A DNA stretch of 64,000 bases from Vandiemenella viatica (lineage: Eukaryota; Arthropoda; Insecta; Orthoptera; Morabidae), in NCBI GenBank assembly GCA_031002005.1, contig JARYHS010008074.1, positions 182,366,494 through 182,430,493 on the forward strand. The letters run 5' to 3'. A model generated the notes under the pieces. The model ran no database searches. It was not told the DNA's origin and worked only from the letters and a program-made list of their open reading frames with translations. Of this stretch, positions 1 through 11,099 are shown one piece after another. Every line of letters begins with the position of its first letter. Within the stretch, counting starts at the first letter, position 1. The position numbers and the translations under genes were made by a program.

Positions 1-530
1 GGGACATAAATGAGGAAATGGAGTTGTGTTGTCATTATAGTTGGTGGCATGGCAGTAAATGAATAGCAAATAAGTATTATCTCCTGTTAAAATATTGAAG
101 CTAAAGAGAATTTAATTTGCAGAGGTTAGGTTCCATTTGGATAAATGCGTTATGTTGATTACAATTTCTACAAAGCTCATCCAGGAAGTAATTACTGTTT
201 GCAAGTATCTCCCAAAAATATGACAGCGTGAAGATTGTGAAGGTGTAGTTAAATCCTTCAACTTGAGAACAAATCATCATAGCCATTTTTATTGATTACG
301 TCATTGTGTTAAAGCATCATTTGTTTTTATTCATTTAATTAGAGTAATTGCCTTCAACATTTAATAACATTTCTGTTGTGTAGTTTGTAGTCTGACCAAA
401 GTATAAACAGTGATTGTTGTTATTCTGTGTAAACTGCTCCCAGTTACATTTCTGTTATCTAGTTACCTGAATTTTTCATACAAATAAATGCTTCTTGGTT
501 AAATAATTCTTCACAGCATATTTAAAACCC
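1..530. other. No gene seen; possible copia 5' LTR remnant
   Basis: AT-rich sequence without a convincing reading frame. It lies just upstream of a copia-type primer-binding site, so its right part may be the 5' LTR of the degenerate copia element. I could not match it to any sequence downstream of that element, so the LTR is not proven. Confidence 0.3.
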
Positions 531-532
531 AA

Positions 533-550
533 CAGGTTATGGGCCCAGTA
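533..550 (+). promoter_or_regulatory. Copia-type primer-binding site (initiator tRNA-Met, internal)
   Basis: The stretch CAGGTTATGGGCCCAG is complementary to the anticodon region of initiator tRNA-Met. Copia-group retrotransposons are known to prime from such a half-tRNA, and copia gag-like sequence follows downstream, which supports the call. Confidence 0.7.
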
Positions 551-689
551 GCCAGGTATATGTAAAAGTGGTGAATATCTGCTGAAAGTAAAAATTACAA
601 CTTAAACAATATGCGGCATTTTAAAGTGCGTAAAATATGGGTTCAAGCAATCAGTTTGCTTTGATTGATAAACTCACTGGCTGAGAAAA

Positions 690-1330
690 CTACTCGACAT
701 GGAGATTTCCTGTAAAAACCTATCTGGAACACCAAGAATTATGGAACTGTATTTAAAATGAGAGTGATGATTACATCAATCCCAAATGTTATTTAAAAGC
801 CAAATCAAAAATTATTCTGCTAGCGGATTCCATAAACTACATCCACATCCAAGAAGGCAAGACAGCAAAAGAAGTTTCGGACAACTTAGCAATGCCTTCG
901 ATGATTCTGGATTAACACGTTGAGTAGGCTTATTTGGTGATCTGTGCACAACTCCAATCGGATGTCAAAATTTAGAAGAGTATGTTAGCAAAATAATGAC
1001 CACAGCACACGAGTTGCAAAATACTGGATTGAAAGTAGATGATGAGTGACTTGGAACTCCGCTTCTCTCCGGTATACCAGATGCAAACAAACTGATAATA
1101 ACTGCCATCGAAATTTCCGATATAAAAATAAGTGCTGACTCCGTAAAAGCTAAAATTTTACAAGATGTAAAAACAAGTGATGGTAACACATCAGCTTTTG
1201 CCAAAAATTATAAGAACAACAAATACTTCAAGAAACAACTTCAAAAGGGACCTCAGTGCAACACTTATTATAAGTATGTCCACATGAGTACACAATGCAA
1301 ACTAAAGCAAAGAAGAAACACATAGTTGAA
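690..1330 (+). pseudogene. Copia gag remnant
   Basis: Plus-strand translation in pieces resembles the copia Gag region, for example around 890-1090, where a segment like NLEEYVSKIMTTAHELQ is flanked by in-frame stops. Near 1257-1300 is a decayed CCHC zinc knuckle: the first Cys, the His and the last Cys remain, but the second Cys reads as Tyr. Gag would package the element's RNA in a cytoplasmic particle. At least two stops and probable frameshifts make it non-functional. The start is not identifiable. Confidence 0.6.
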
Positions 1331-1374
1331 AATCAGAAAGCTCAAGCTATGCCACTGCATTCATAGCTTCAGTG

Positions 1375-2206
1375 AATAACAGTGATTTCTGTTATATAGA
1401 CTCTGGTGCTTCTATGCACATGACCATGCACAGAAATATATTACAAGAAGAAACAGTGCCACTTATCAACTCAGTTAAGGTAAATGCTTATGAGTAAATA
1501 GCTCAGGTAAGCTGAGTGTGATGTGTGTGATGCTAATGGTCAATGTAAGAAAATTTTGTTTCAAAATGTCCTATCTGTACCAGAACTGTCAACGAATCTA
1601 CTATCTGTTATACATATAATTAGAAATGGTGGTCAAGTTCAACAGTAAGGGCTGTATAATAATGAACAGTAATAATGAAATAGTTGGTACAGCCAGTTTA
1701 ATCAACAATATGTACAGATTAAATATATATAATCATCAAGCATTCATATCTGATGTTGATGAGCAAGACATTTTCCTTTGGCACCAATAAATGGGTCATT
1801 TGAAATTTAATAATCTGGAGAAAATAGTGGAGAAAGCAGGAGTAAAATTGTCCAAGATAGCAGACAAATTAGTTTGTACAACTTGCTTAGAAGGAAAACA
1901 AAACAGGTTACCTTTAAAATACAATTGGTCAAAAGCTAAAAAGGTCCTTAAGCTAGTAAACTCTGATATTTGTGGTCCAATGGAAAATATGTCATTAGGA
2001 TGTGCTAAATATTTAATAACAGTCATTGATGACTATTCAAAAAAGGTATTTGTTTATTTTCTTCATAAAAAGTGAGAACCTTTTGAAAAATCCCAAAATT
2101 TTAAAATGCAATCTGAAAAACAATTAGAATGCAACATAAAATGTTTACGCTCAGACAATGGCCATGAATACATTAACAACAACTTTTCTCAGTTCTTACA
2201 AGGTAC
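1375..2206 (+). pseudogene. Copia protease and integrase N-terminal half (pol part 1)
   Basis: The aspartic protease active site is visible near 1395-1425 as YIDSGASMHMT, the usual copia form. From 1780 an integrase zinc region (LWHQ, a stop, then MGHL, later CTTCLEGKQ near 1885) and the first catalytic Asp (SDICGPM near 1965) can be read, with the second Asp region (SDNGHEYI) near 2152. A stop interrupts the HHCC region at 1788 and a frameshift lies near 2073. Translation is then cut at 2206 by the hAT-like insertion and resumes at 10536. Confidence 0.75.
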
Positions 2207-2261
2207 CAGGGCCGCATTTAGGGTCTGTAGGCCCCTAGGCTATACCTGTGGTGCGGGCCCT

Positions 2262-2287
2262 TATATATATATATATATATATATATA
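2262..2287. repeat. (TA)n microsatellite, left part
   Basis: A simple TA run interrupted by the Helitron at 2288-4202; it resumes at 4203-4221. Insertion between A and T fits Helitron target choice. Confidence 0.85.
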
Positions 2288-4202
2288 CTAGCTTCGAGCC
2301 CGTCAAAAATGACGGTTTGAACACCATATTCCAGCAGTTCATTATTATTATTATTTTATTTTTTTATTGTTCTTCATATCTGATTTGCTGTTCAAATAGC
2401 ATTACAGTAGTAACTTCTACTGAATTAATGACGACGGAAGTATAGAACCAATAAAATTAAAAACAAATTAGGAATCCCGAAAACTTTTGCTATCCATGTA
2501 ATATCAGTTTTATTCCTGGTCCAGGCACAATTCAGCACTATGTGTATGGAACTACTTTCAACCGCATTAATTAATACCTTCAGTAACATGGCGCTTATGA
2601 AAGCAGTTTAACAGGTTTGTAAAACTCATTTTAGAGTGAATTATGCTGTAACAAAATGTGTCAGTGGGGATTCTGGTCAACTTAACCACAACCTCCACTA
2701 ATATTGCTTTCGAAAATGATAGCTTCTATAACGTTCATATGAATAACGACGGGCATCACCTGTGGTGGTAGTAGGAATTTATTCAGGAAAAACTTGTAAG
2801 GAAAAATGAATAACGATCGGTTCTACTGGAGATCGCGATTACGCCGCCAAAATAACATTAAGTAATAATGTCATTATACTCCTGTTGTCAGTCGCGAGAC
2901 ATTATTTTCAAGCAGTAATTCTGTTGTAATACAACCTGTAGACTACCATTAATTTCAAGCAGAAATTAGGTTGTAATATATCCCGGACTGGCATAAAACA
3001 GTTAAATATACTTCGGAAAATATTTCTACAGTATTCTTTCGTTTTACCATGGCAATTCCTGGCGGAATCGCGATCTCCACTAATCCTGATTTATTTTACT
3101 TTAAATGGCAGAAAGCATAATATTAACAACGGATAACTGTCATTTATTTGAATGATATATTTCGCAATTCGTACATTTCGTGTAAACTTTCTCCGAGTTT
3201 TTAATAAATTTCATTATTTCTCATCTCCTGCCAAAAAATTTGTAAGGTTCTTTTTTAACCTAATACTTATAAAGGTAATATAACGTAAACATAGAATACC
3301 ATTCCCCTTACATGAATTTTTGCATCTGGTTGTCGGAGATGAATAAAAAGCAATATGTAAATTTAAACAAACGTACTAATTGTAACTTCGAGACATATAA
3401 TTGCCTCGCATTATTTTTTTTTTCTCCTGCTCATCCGTATTTCTAATATCTCTGCTCACTGCTATTTTGTGGCAATAATATCGATTGTTGAATTGCAAGT
3501 GTCATATCGCTTATACAGTAAATAGTCATATCCTTGATGATTTAAATCTAATAAAAATGTTATCTTCAATCTCATTTAATAGCTAACACATGTATCAAAA
3601 ACTAAGGGTATCATATATAATGGTAGTAGGAATTTATTATGGAAAAGCTTATAAGGAGAAACGAATAAGTCATCTTTAATGATATCTTCCGTTATATGAA
3701 TAATCGTTAGATTATCAGAGTATTTGGTTAATATTTTAAAATAAATAAATGCATTTCACTTCATATGACAGGGACTATAATTTCGAAAATGGATAACTGT
3801 TATTTATTTGACTAATACATTTCACATTACGTACGTTTCTCCTAGTTTTTAATAAACTTCGTTGTTCTCTGTCTGCCAAAAAAATTCTTAGGTTATGGTT
3901 TAACCTAGTCCTTATCACTGATACAGATAAAATAGTGTTTATATTGAATCCCCTTCTCCTTATATGAATTTCTGCGTCTTAACTGATACAGATAAAATAG
4001 CGTAAATATTGAATCTTCTTCTCCTTATGAGTTTTTGGATCTAGCTGTAGTAAATAAACAAAATACAACATGAAGGAAGGAATGCAATATGGTGGCTGTT
4101 GATTGGCGAGTGAAAGCTGGCACATGACCGTTCTTAAGCCAATAGCAGTAGCAGCTTTAGACGAAGCATCCAGACTCCATGTTAGCGTTTTATATAAGGG
4201 GA
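2288..4202 (-). mobile_element. Non-autonomous Helitron (family X), 1.9 kb
   Basis: Read on the minus strand it starts TCCCCTTATATAAAACGC (4202 leftwards) and ends with a short hairpin (CCGTCA, T-rich loop, TGACGG) followed by GCTCGAAGCTAG at 2288. Host A precedes the start and host T follows the end. The 5'-TC, 3' hairpin and CTAR end between A and T are Helitron hallmarks. No Rep or helicase frame is visible. Parts of 3270-4202 recur inverted at 37656-38240 plus 51265-51790 and again from 53854, which confirms the 5' border and shows that this is a repeat family. Confidence 0.75.
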
Positions 4203-4259
4203 TATATATATATATATATATAGATTGTTAGGAAACAAAGGTGCTAAAAGCGGATATAC
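4203..4259. repeat. (TA)n microsatellite, right part, and short spacer
   Basis: Continuation of the TA run broken by the Helitron, followed by about 35 bases leading into the Penelope fragment. Confidence 0.75.
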
Positions 4260-5134
4260 TGAACATTAGGATAGGATAAAAAACCACCGCTTACCAAAGA
4301 AGGGGATTCCTGCGGCGTTGGTACACGAAAAAAAACACGAACACACAAAGAATAGAATTTTCGAGCATGGCTCTTCCTCAGTAGAAGTGTGATGGCTGCT
4401 CGCAAGCGGCCGGCAGCCAACTGCATGAGCCACAATGTCGGTGGCTCATGGTGGGGGAAAAACAACATGGCAGGAATTGAGGATGGGGGTAGAAGACCAC
4501 AGGCTGGAAAACGATGACGAATAGCAAGTATAAAGCAAAACTGTACACAAGGTCCCGTCGCGGAAGGGCAGTATACCTCAGTTAATGGTCCCAAAAGCCC
4601 ACCAAGTAATGGACACATGTGTGGGGGGATGGGGGGAGGGGGGGAATCAGAAATTTTAAGTTGAAACTAAAACAAAATTCAAAGTCACAATCTATAAAGA
4701 CAGGCTCTGGTGAGCGGTGGTTCTATGAGAGAAGGTGGAAGTGAGGGGGATGGGTGAGAGGAAAATTGGTGCTATCTAAAATTTAGACCTGGAGTGTGTC
4801 TGATCCCCAGTTGGTACTGATAGGCCAGTTCCCACCTTCTAAGTTCTGAACTACTGCTTTTATCTGAGAGGACTCTGATGTCGTGGACCGAGAAGAAGGT
4901 GTTAAAATTGTTGGTGTCATGTATAGTGGCATGATGAGATACAGGGTGGTCAGGGTTCTTGGTGTGTACTGATTGTCGGTGTCCATTCATTCTGATGGCC
5001 AGTGGATTTGTTTTGAGTCCAATGTAGGAGGTTGGGCAATGGTTACAAGTGAGTTGGTATATAAGGTGGGAGGATACACATGTGGCGAATCCTGTGATGG
5101 GAAAGCTTTCCCCAGTTACGGGGTTGGTAAAGGT
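4260..5134 (-). pseudogene. Penelope-like element 3' part with GIY-YIG endonuclease domain
   Basis: On the minus strand, 5134 down to 4783 reads as the C-terminal part of a Penelope-like element protein: a Cys-containing linker, a GIY-YIG-type core (HLIYQLTC then SYIGLKTN) and NGHRQSV with its conserved Arg/His region, then ELRRWELAYQ near the C-terminus. GIY-YIG nicks target DNA for target-primed reverse transcription. Below 4783 is 3' untranslated sequence ending near 4260. The RT part is absent on this strand; instead, the neighbouring segment carries RT in the opposite direction. Clearly a fragment. Confidence 0.8.
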
Positions 5135-5874
5135 TTTCTAGACCAGCGTCCACCCAATATCCTTCCCACCAGATCTTTCCTGCTCACCTTGGTGGAACTA
5201 ATACTAAACAACAACTTTTTTTCATTTGAGGGGAAAATCTATCACCAAGTGAGCAGCACTGCCATGGGCACTCGTATGGCTCCCTCATACGCTAACCTCT
5301 ACCTAGGCTGCCTATAACAATCATTCATAGCTACAGCCCATCTAAAACCCCTCTTGTGGGTCAGATTCATTGATGATATTTTCATAATCTGGGCCCACAG
5401 GGAAGACAACCTACTCTGTTTCCTCAATAAACTTAACACTGTCAGCTCCTTGAAAATCACATGGACTTACTCCCATACACAGGCCACTTTCCTGGATGAC
5501 GATCTTTCCCTCAAGAATGGCTATATCCACACAGCTGTCAATATCAAACCCACCAACCTACAACAGTACCTTCATTATGATAGCTGCCACCCTCATCACA
5601 TCAAACATTCCCTCCCCTAAAGCCTAGGCATTCAAGGCAGTCACATTTGTTCCAATCAACAAGCCCTTCAACAATATGCCAGCAATATCTCTGAAGCCCT
5701 GATTTCCCGCAATTACCCACCAGATTTAATTCACAAACAGGTTTCTCGTGCCACATCACACAACCTATTCAACTCATCAACAATCCACAACCTTCTTTTT
5801 TTTGTGTGTACCAACGCCACAGGAATCCCCTTCTTTGGTAAGCAGTGGTTTTTTTATCCTATCCTAATGTTCAA
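5135..5874 (+). pseudogene. Penelope-like element reverse transcriptase fragment, inverted relative to its neighbour
   Basis: The plus strand encodes the middle and end of a Penelope RT: a segment ending STAMGTRMAPSYANLYLG (near 5255-5310), then the catalytic block FIDDIFIIW near 5365 in another frame, and NLQQYLHYDSCHP near 5550. The FIDD box carries the catalytic aspartates. The frame breaks near 5317 and at 5620. After about 5780 it jumps directly into an 80-base terminal sequence that also ends the minus-strand fragment at 4260, so the linker and GIY-YIG regions are missing here. Inactive. Confidence 0.8.
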
Positions 5875-6199
5875 TATATATAGTAACAATGAAATCAAGA
5901 TGCAAAGTAGCGGAAACGAATCACATTAGGATACAAATAAACAAGAAATTTTCGGGATAAACGCTTCGTCAATGGGAGAACATTATGAGAGGTGGGCGCA
6001 GCTGCAGACTGCCTCACAGAAAGACCGCCCGTTGGGAAAATGGTGGGGGTAAATAAAAACATCGGAAAAGTAGTATTATATGTGTTTGTGACTTTTCTGT
6101 GTGTTCACACCCCACATCCATCATCAAAATGTAAGTGGTGGCTCTTTTCCCTATCTTAATTTAATTCTTTTCCACTACTTAGCGTCTTGATGTCATATA
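5875..6199. other. Intervening sequence, no gene recognised
   Basis: About 325 bases between the Penelope fragments and a Helitron end. No frame or known family could be assigned. It may be Penelope non-coding sequence, but I have no direct match. Confidence 0.3.
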
Positions 6200-6399
6200 C
6201 TAGAAGTTACCCGCAACTTCGTCCGCATGGAAGAGTGTTGTAACATAAGATTTTCTTGAGAGGTCTGGATGCTCAGTGGTTAGGGCATCCTAATGGAGAT
6301 GGAAAAGTCCCCAGCTTCAATCCCAGTCTCAGCGAGGATTTTCATAGGTTCTTAGCTCAACCTTCACCTCTGGTACAGGTTGTTGCGTGATGTGAAGTA

Positions 6400-7143
6400 C
6401 GCCAGAATGCTCATGTGGTTCTGATTCGATGTTGAACTTTAGGTCCCCTATGCCCGGTAGGAGTACTCGTCGATGCGTTGTAACATCTCTCATGTTGTCC
6501 TCGTGGCACACGGTCGGGGTGGATCACTACCTTGCTGGTTACTTCGGGCAGGGCCAGCTCCAGGATTTTGGGGTCTGCGGTAGGTAGTTGGGGGGCCCCT
6601 GGCAAATTCATCAGTTAGGGCCCTCCCTCAGACCAAATGGGAGACCTTTTCTTTTGTAGCTCTATGACTTGTCAAGTGGGGGGGCCCTACAGACGGTGAT
6701 AGGGCCCCCCATCAGTCTGGCGGGCCCGGGTACATTTGACCCACTCACCTCCCTCCCCCCTAACGCCGCCCTAACTTTGGTCATGTTCTCCAAAGCAGTT
6801 TTGAATTCCCTAAGCAAGACATTGTTGTAGTGTAATACCCCTTGTATTTTTTGTATGGTCTCTCTCTCAGTCACTTCAATAATTCTATAATGTCTTTCAG
6901 TTTCTACTTCTTTATCGCCCATGAAATATATCTGTAAAAACTGTGGTTTTGTATTCAACGAAGGAAGCATTGATCCAATTCAGTCATATACTTGCCCCTG
7001 AATAGTAAATGTTGGTGAAAACTTTGCTTGGCAACAATTCTATCGGTTCCAAAAGACGTCATATGGAAGCAGGAATTATACTTTCTGATAAGATTCAAAA
7101 ATCGCCACAATTCATCTGTGTTGTTAGAAAACAGCTGTTTCAA
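6400..7143 (-). pseudogene. Helitron replication initiator (Rep, helicase-like N-terminal domain) remnant
   Basis: Minus-strand pieces read in order: LIRKYNSCFHMTSFG and HQHLLFRGKYM (7143-6955), then a segment with QGVLHYNNVLLREFKTALENM (near 6830-6790), and after the MITE KVVIHPDRVPRGQHERCYNA (6540-6470). These match the conserved blocks that precede the HUH nuclease in Helitron Rep/helicase proteins of animals. The HUH motif itself, its tyrosines and the helicase are not present. The frame is broken by indels and by the insertion, so this is a fossil. Confidence 0.65.
6548..6772. mobile_element. hAT-like MITE inserted in Helitron Rep
   Basis: A GC-rich 225-bp block starting GCAGGGCCAGCTCC and ending TAACGCCGCCCT breaks the Rep frame. 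It is flanked by TACTTCGG (6540-6547) and AACTTTGG (6773-6780), an imperfect 8-bp duplication (6 of 8). Internal strings such as GGGGCCC resemble other hAT MITEs in this window. The imperfect duplication makes the exact ends approximate. Confidence 0.55.
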
Positions 7144-7705
7144 TGGTTAGATACCTGGCATGCTGATGTCGCCTAGCTCGCGATTGTTCCAAAGTTGCAG
7201 CAACTTGTGGTGATGCCAAATATGCGGCGTTCTGTCGTTGTCATTTTTTTGTTTGCTCCTGTGTTTCAGTAGCTCTTGATGGATGGGTCGTTCTTCTCAC
7301 CGAGCTCGCGTTTGTTCGGGTGTTTCAGCAACTCATTGCAATGCCAAATATACTGTGTGTTGTTATCTCCACCTTTTCGTTTGCTTTGGTGTTTCAGCAG
7401 CTCTTGAGATCAATTGTCGTTCGGCTTGCTCTTTGCACTGAGCTCACGTTTTTCCTGGCGTCTCGGCGGATCGTCCCAACACCAACTGTTCAGGTTGCTG
7501 TCTTCGCCCAACTTGCGACTGTTCCGGCAATTAATTAGCTGCAGAAGCCCCAAGACGTGCCAACTGCTCAATCCTTTGCAGCTCTGCTTGAGGATTTGTC
7601 TCCTGGGTTTTGGCTATTTTCATCGCCCTAGTTTCCTAACATTTCTTTGAAAGATTTGCCTTTCGTTTACTAATTTCAAGTCTCGCGAATAAAAATGAAT
7701 ATAGA
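7144..7705. repeat. Helitron 5' region with diverged ~130-bp tandem repeats
   Basis: Three imperfect units start near 7174, 7301 and 7440, each opening with AGCTCRCGWTTKTTC and containing a GTGTTTCAGYAGCTC-like string. They may encode the charged, repetitive N-terminus of the Rep protein on the minus strand, but stops prevent certainty. Confidence 0.45.
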
Positions 7706-10527
7706 TTTAATTAATGGAAACTCAAAACATTAGCAATAAATTGATGGAATCGACTAAATATATTAAAAAAAACCTAACATTCAAAGAGCAAATAAATACC
7801 TAAATGGCCCGCGTATGTTCATTTCCCTTAAAATATTGTGAAACTAAAAATGAATATTTTTATTTGCACTGAGTATCTGACAATTACTGATTTTATTTAT
7901 TTATTTTTTAAAAAAGAAAATTTATTTTGCTCATTGTTTTGAGGATACATTGATTCCATCAATTAATTCTGCTTTAAAATAGAAATGTTAGTATTATAGT
8001 AGTAATTGATTCTTTTATTCATGATGATCTGTTAATGTTGGGTTCTCTATCTGTGGAAACAGTTGACTACCTTTAGACGAGTTTACTATAGTTCATTCAT
8101 TTCGAACCATGAATTCTGCGCTAAAATATGTTCCAATGTTAAAGTAGTAATTGATTGTTTCTTCAAAATTGGTTTCTCACTCTGAAAACAGAATTGAATG
8201 ATTACCGGCGAATTACCAGTCCGCTTGTCTGCCACTCCACTATCTGAATAAAACATTGATAAATTTCAAAAATTTACTTCGGACAACGCCGCTTGGTTCT
8301 GCTAAATCGTCTAAGCTTACTATAGATCTTTTGATACAATATTGGTACAAAGCAATACATGATGTCAGTAAAATGTCTCATGAAAGAAGCTTAAATAACT
8401 AATTCTGGCCCAGGCTGCATTTTAAAATTGCCGCTAGAAAAATCAAAGCTTCTATCACTCGCACATTAATACATTCACTATAATGTATGTTAGTTATGTC
8501 ATGAATAGCGAAATAAACATGACTTATTATTTCAGTTCGTGATACTAAATGAACCCAAATAATGACGCTGGCAATGTGATGCTCGTAAAAATGCAGTAAA
8601 TTAAATACTGAATCCATCTGAAACTACATTCAGGCGCATGAACTATGTCGTCAGCTTCAAGCAATTACTGAAGTAACATAATTAAAAAATGTATACTAAA
8701 ATGCTTGTAACTTACAGTGTACAACAGAAAGTCCGTAATTCTCTACAATCGTTAATATTCCTTGTCAAGTTTACATCACGACAAAGTGACTTATATTGCT
8801 CATGATTTAGTAATGTGTATATTGAAATTAATTGTGATAGTAATTTATGCTATACTAATTAGGAATATTGATATAGAAAATTCTGTTACCACTCAAAATG
8901 TAGTTCCAGTGCATTTTATGTGTTGAGATGGGTTCGTATCATTTGATTTTGTAGTGGCAATATTAGCAGAAATAGTGATTTGGTTGAAATGCTGCCTGGA
9001 TCAGAATGTTTTTGTTACAGCATAAGGCAGAAGGAATTTAGTGATTATTAGTAATCAATAAGCATCTTTCATAAGTTCCGTGTAAATGAGGTATATTCTG
9101 TTGTAAATGACTTCCAATGTTGCTTCATCAAACAATAAGTTTCTAAATTAGTCCATTGAATACATTCGTTTTAAGTGTAAGATTCGTTAGATATTTGCAG
9201 AATATTGAACAGTAAGTAAAATGCACTGTTTCGTGAAACATAGTCTCCACTATTTGTACAAAAATTTTGAACAAAAAATAAAAAGGGTTATTTAAGTTTT
9301 AAATTTTGGCAAAAATAATTTGTAATACAGAGACTGTATAGTAACAAAAAAGAAACAGGAAATAAATTAAACCGAGATAGAATCGAATCCTTTACATTTT
9401 TATAAATACGACATTTCGAACACGACCATTTTGCACTTTTAGTGAACCGACTTTCGTGCTGGTAAACTTATAGTATTTTACGTTGTTTTTTTCCAAGCTT
9501 TGATTTTTCACATTTATTATGACGGATATATTATGAAGAAAATTATGGTGTAATATTTGATATGTCATACTATTTTATGCATGCAATTGAAAACATCTCT
9601 TTGCAAACTTAACAACATTACCTACCTTTTTTTTAATTTAAGGTTAAGTACAGATTTATATTTCCTGCTTCCAAACTGTTATTTGTCAAGTGCGTCAGTT
9701 TTATGGCTTTTAAACTAAACACAAACTTGCATACGTAAGAAGGTTTTTGCTTTTATTTCTGAACGATTTACGTTAAAAGCAAAGAGTAAACGTGGCACGG
9801 CTATCTACTGAGTAGGAAACTCTTTGTTGTTTGTGAATTGATATTAATGGAAATTTCAAAAAGAACTATGCATATTTGCGGTGTAAAATCTATCCTATGT
9901 TACTTTACACACAATTAACTGACTTCATGCCAAATTTAAATTAAATATGTTGCATTATTAAGGCGTGATTGATTCAAGAAGTACATCCAAACACACATCC
10001 AAACATCCTCATTTTTATATATATGGAAATATTGATTATTTATTATTAAATTAATAAACCTTTAAATGCAAAATATTGACTAATATAATGGTAGTAAAAA
10101 TATACGAGGATAACTTACTGAGGAATCGAAAGTTCGTAACATGATTTCTGTATTGTTTCCAAGACTGAAGTGAACGATGTTAGCAAGTGATGATAGCACA
10201 TTCAGTTTTTCGACTGATGATCGATAGAGAAGGTGCTGTCTATTTTAGTGGTGTCACTGAAACCAAACACCCTCAGCAAAAGCCCGCGAAATAACAAGTT
10301 TTAGTAACAATAAGAAACCAAGGCCTACTTATTAAGATAAAGCAAACAATAATAGATGATTAACTTCACCAAAGCATGCAATGGAGAAAGATTAAAAAGA
10401 CAATATTGATTATTCACACACGCATGTCAACAAGATGAAAGCAACTAAAATATGTTTATTTTATTTTTGCATGTGGTGTGTGCCCTTAGGCTACAGCCTA
10501 GGTAGCCTATGCCTAAATGCGGCCCCG
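7706..10527. other. AT-rich interior of the hAT-like element, no gene
   Basis: About 2.8 kb of AT-rich sequence with no supported coding region. Short stretches such as CTGGCCCAGGCTGCATTTTAAAATTGCCGC (8404) and GGTTGAAATGCTGCCTGGATCAG (8982) recall strings in the CATGGAGG transposon family (18390 and 18855), suggesting a very old relative. The final 50 bases form the right terminal repeat. Confidence 0.4.
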
Positions 10528-10535
10528 CAAGGTGC

Positions 10536-10900
10536 TGAAATAATCCATCAAACAACCACACCAAAGATGCCAGAATAAAATGGTGTTGATGAATGAATGA
10601 ACCAAACATTAGCGGAGAGAGCAAAATGTATGTTAATCAATGCTCATCTTCTTAAGATATATAGGGCTGAAGCTGTACATACTAGTGCTTACCACATCAA
10701 CAGAGCTCCAACTCGATCACTGACATTTAAAACACCAGAAGAAATGTGGTCAGGAAGAAAACCAGATGTGAGTAGTTTAAGAATATTTAGCTGTGATGCA
10801 AAAGAAAAATGAAGGAAATGGGATCCTAAAGAGAAGAAAGCTAAATTTATCAGATACTGTGAGCAGTCAAAAAGTTATAGATTTATAATCCCTCCTTCTC
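10536..10900 (+). pseudogene. Copia integrase, second half (pol part 2)
   Basis: Translation continues the integrase interrupted at 2206. After two stops (near 10577 and 10592) it reads MNQTLAERAKCMLINAHL, with the conserved neighbourhood of the catalytic Glu decayed, followed by the region AYHINRAPTRSL and PEEMWSGRKPDVSSLRIF, typical of the copia integrase C-terminal side. A stop follows at 10810. The enzyme would have inserted element cDNA into chromosomal DNA; it cannot be functional here. Confidence 0.75.
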
Positions 10901-11099
10901 AAATAGTGATTGAAAGCAGTGATGCTGTTTTTCTAGAATCTATTGTCAAAAGAAATTATGTGCCTGTTGATTTGACAGAACCAATGTGTGATTCATCACT
11001 TGAATTAAAACACAATCATACATCAAGAGCTCCAGTGATGAATCAGATTCCACAATTACTACTGCTGAATACTTCTCTGATACCAATACCAGCTGTGAG

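Larger units (their letters stand above)
6200..7705 (-). mobile_element. Deletion-derivative Helitron with Rep remnant
   Basis: On the minus strand it begins TCTATATTCATTTTTATTCGCG at 7705 and ends GTTGCGGGTAACTTCTAG at 6200, with host A before and host T after, as expected for Helitrons. Between the ends are pieces of a Helitron Rep-like protein but no helicase, so it is an internally deleted copy of an autonomous element. A small MITE (6548-6772) has inserted into the Rep segment. Confidence 0.75.
2207..10527. mobile_element. hAT-like DNA transposon, 8.3 kb, composite
   Basis: The left end CAGGGCCGCATTTAGG and right end CCTAAATGCGGCCCCG are inverted repeats (one mismatch in 16). They are flanked by CAAGGTAC (2199-2206) and CAAGGTGC (10528-10535), an 8-bp target duplication with one difference. 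Termini of the form CAGRG plus an 8-bp duplication are typical of hAT elements. It sits in copia integrase, whose frame continues on both sides. No hAT transposase was recognised inside; the interior is filled by Helitrons, Penelope fragments and AT-rich sequence, so it was probably a non-autonomous element enlarged by later insertions. Confidence 0.75.

Noticed and set aside
4244..4618. 124-codon minus-strand frame
   Set aside because: It lies in the Penelope 3' untranslated part and shows no domain.
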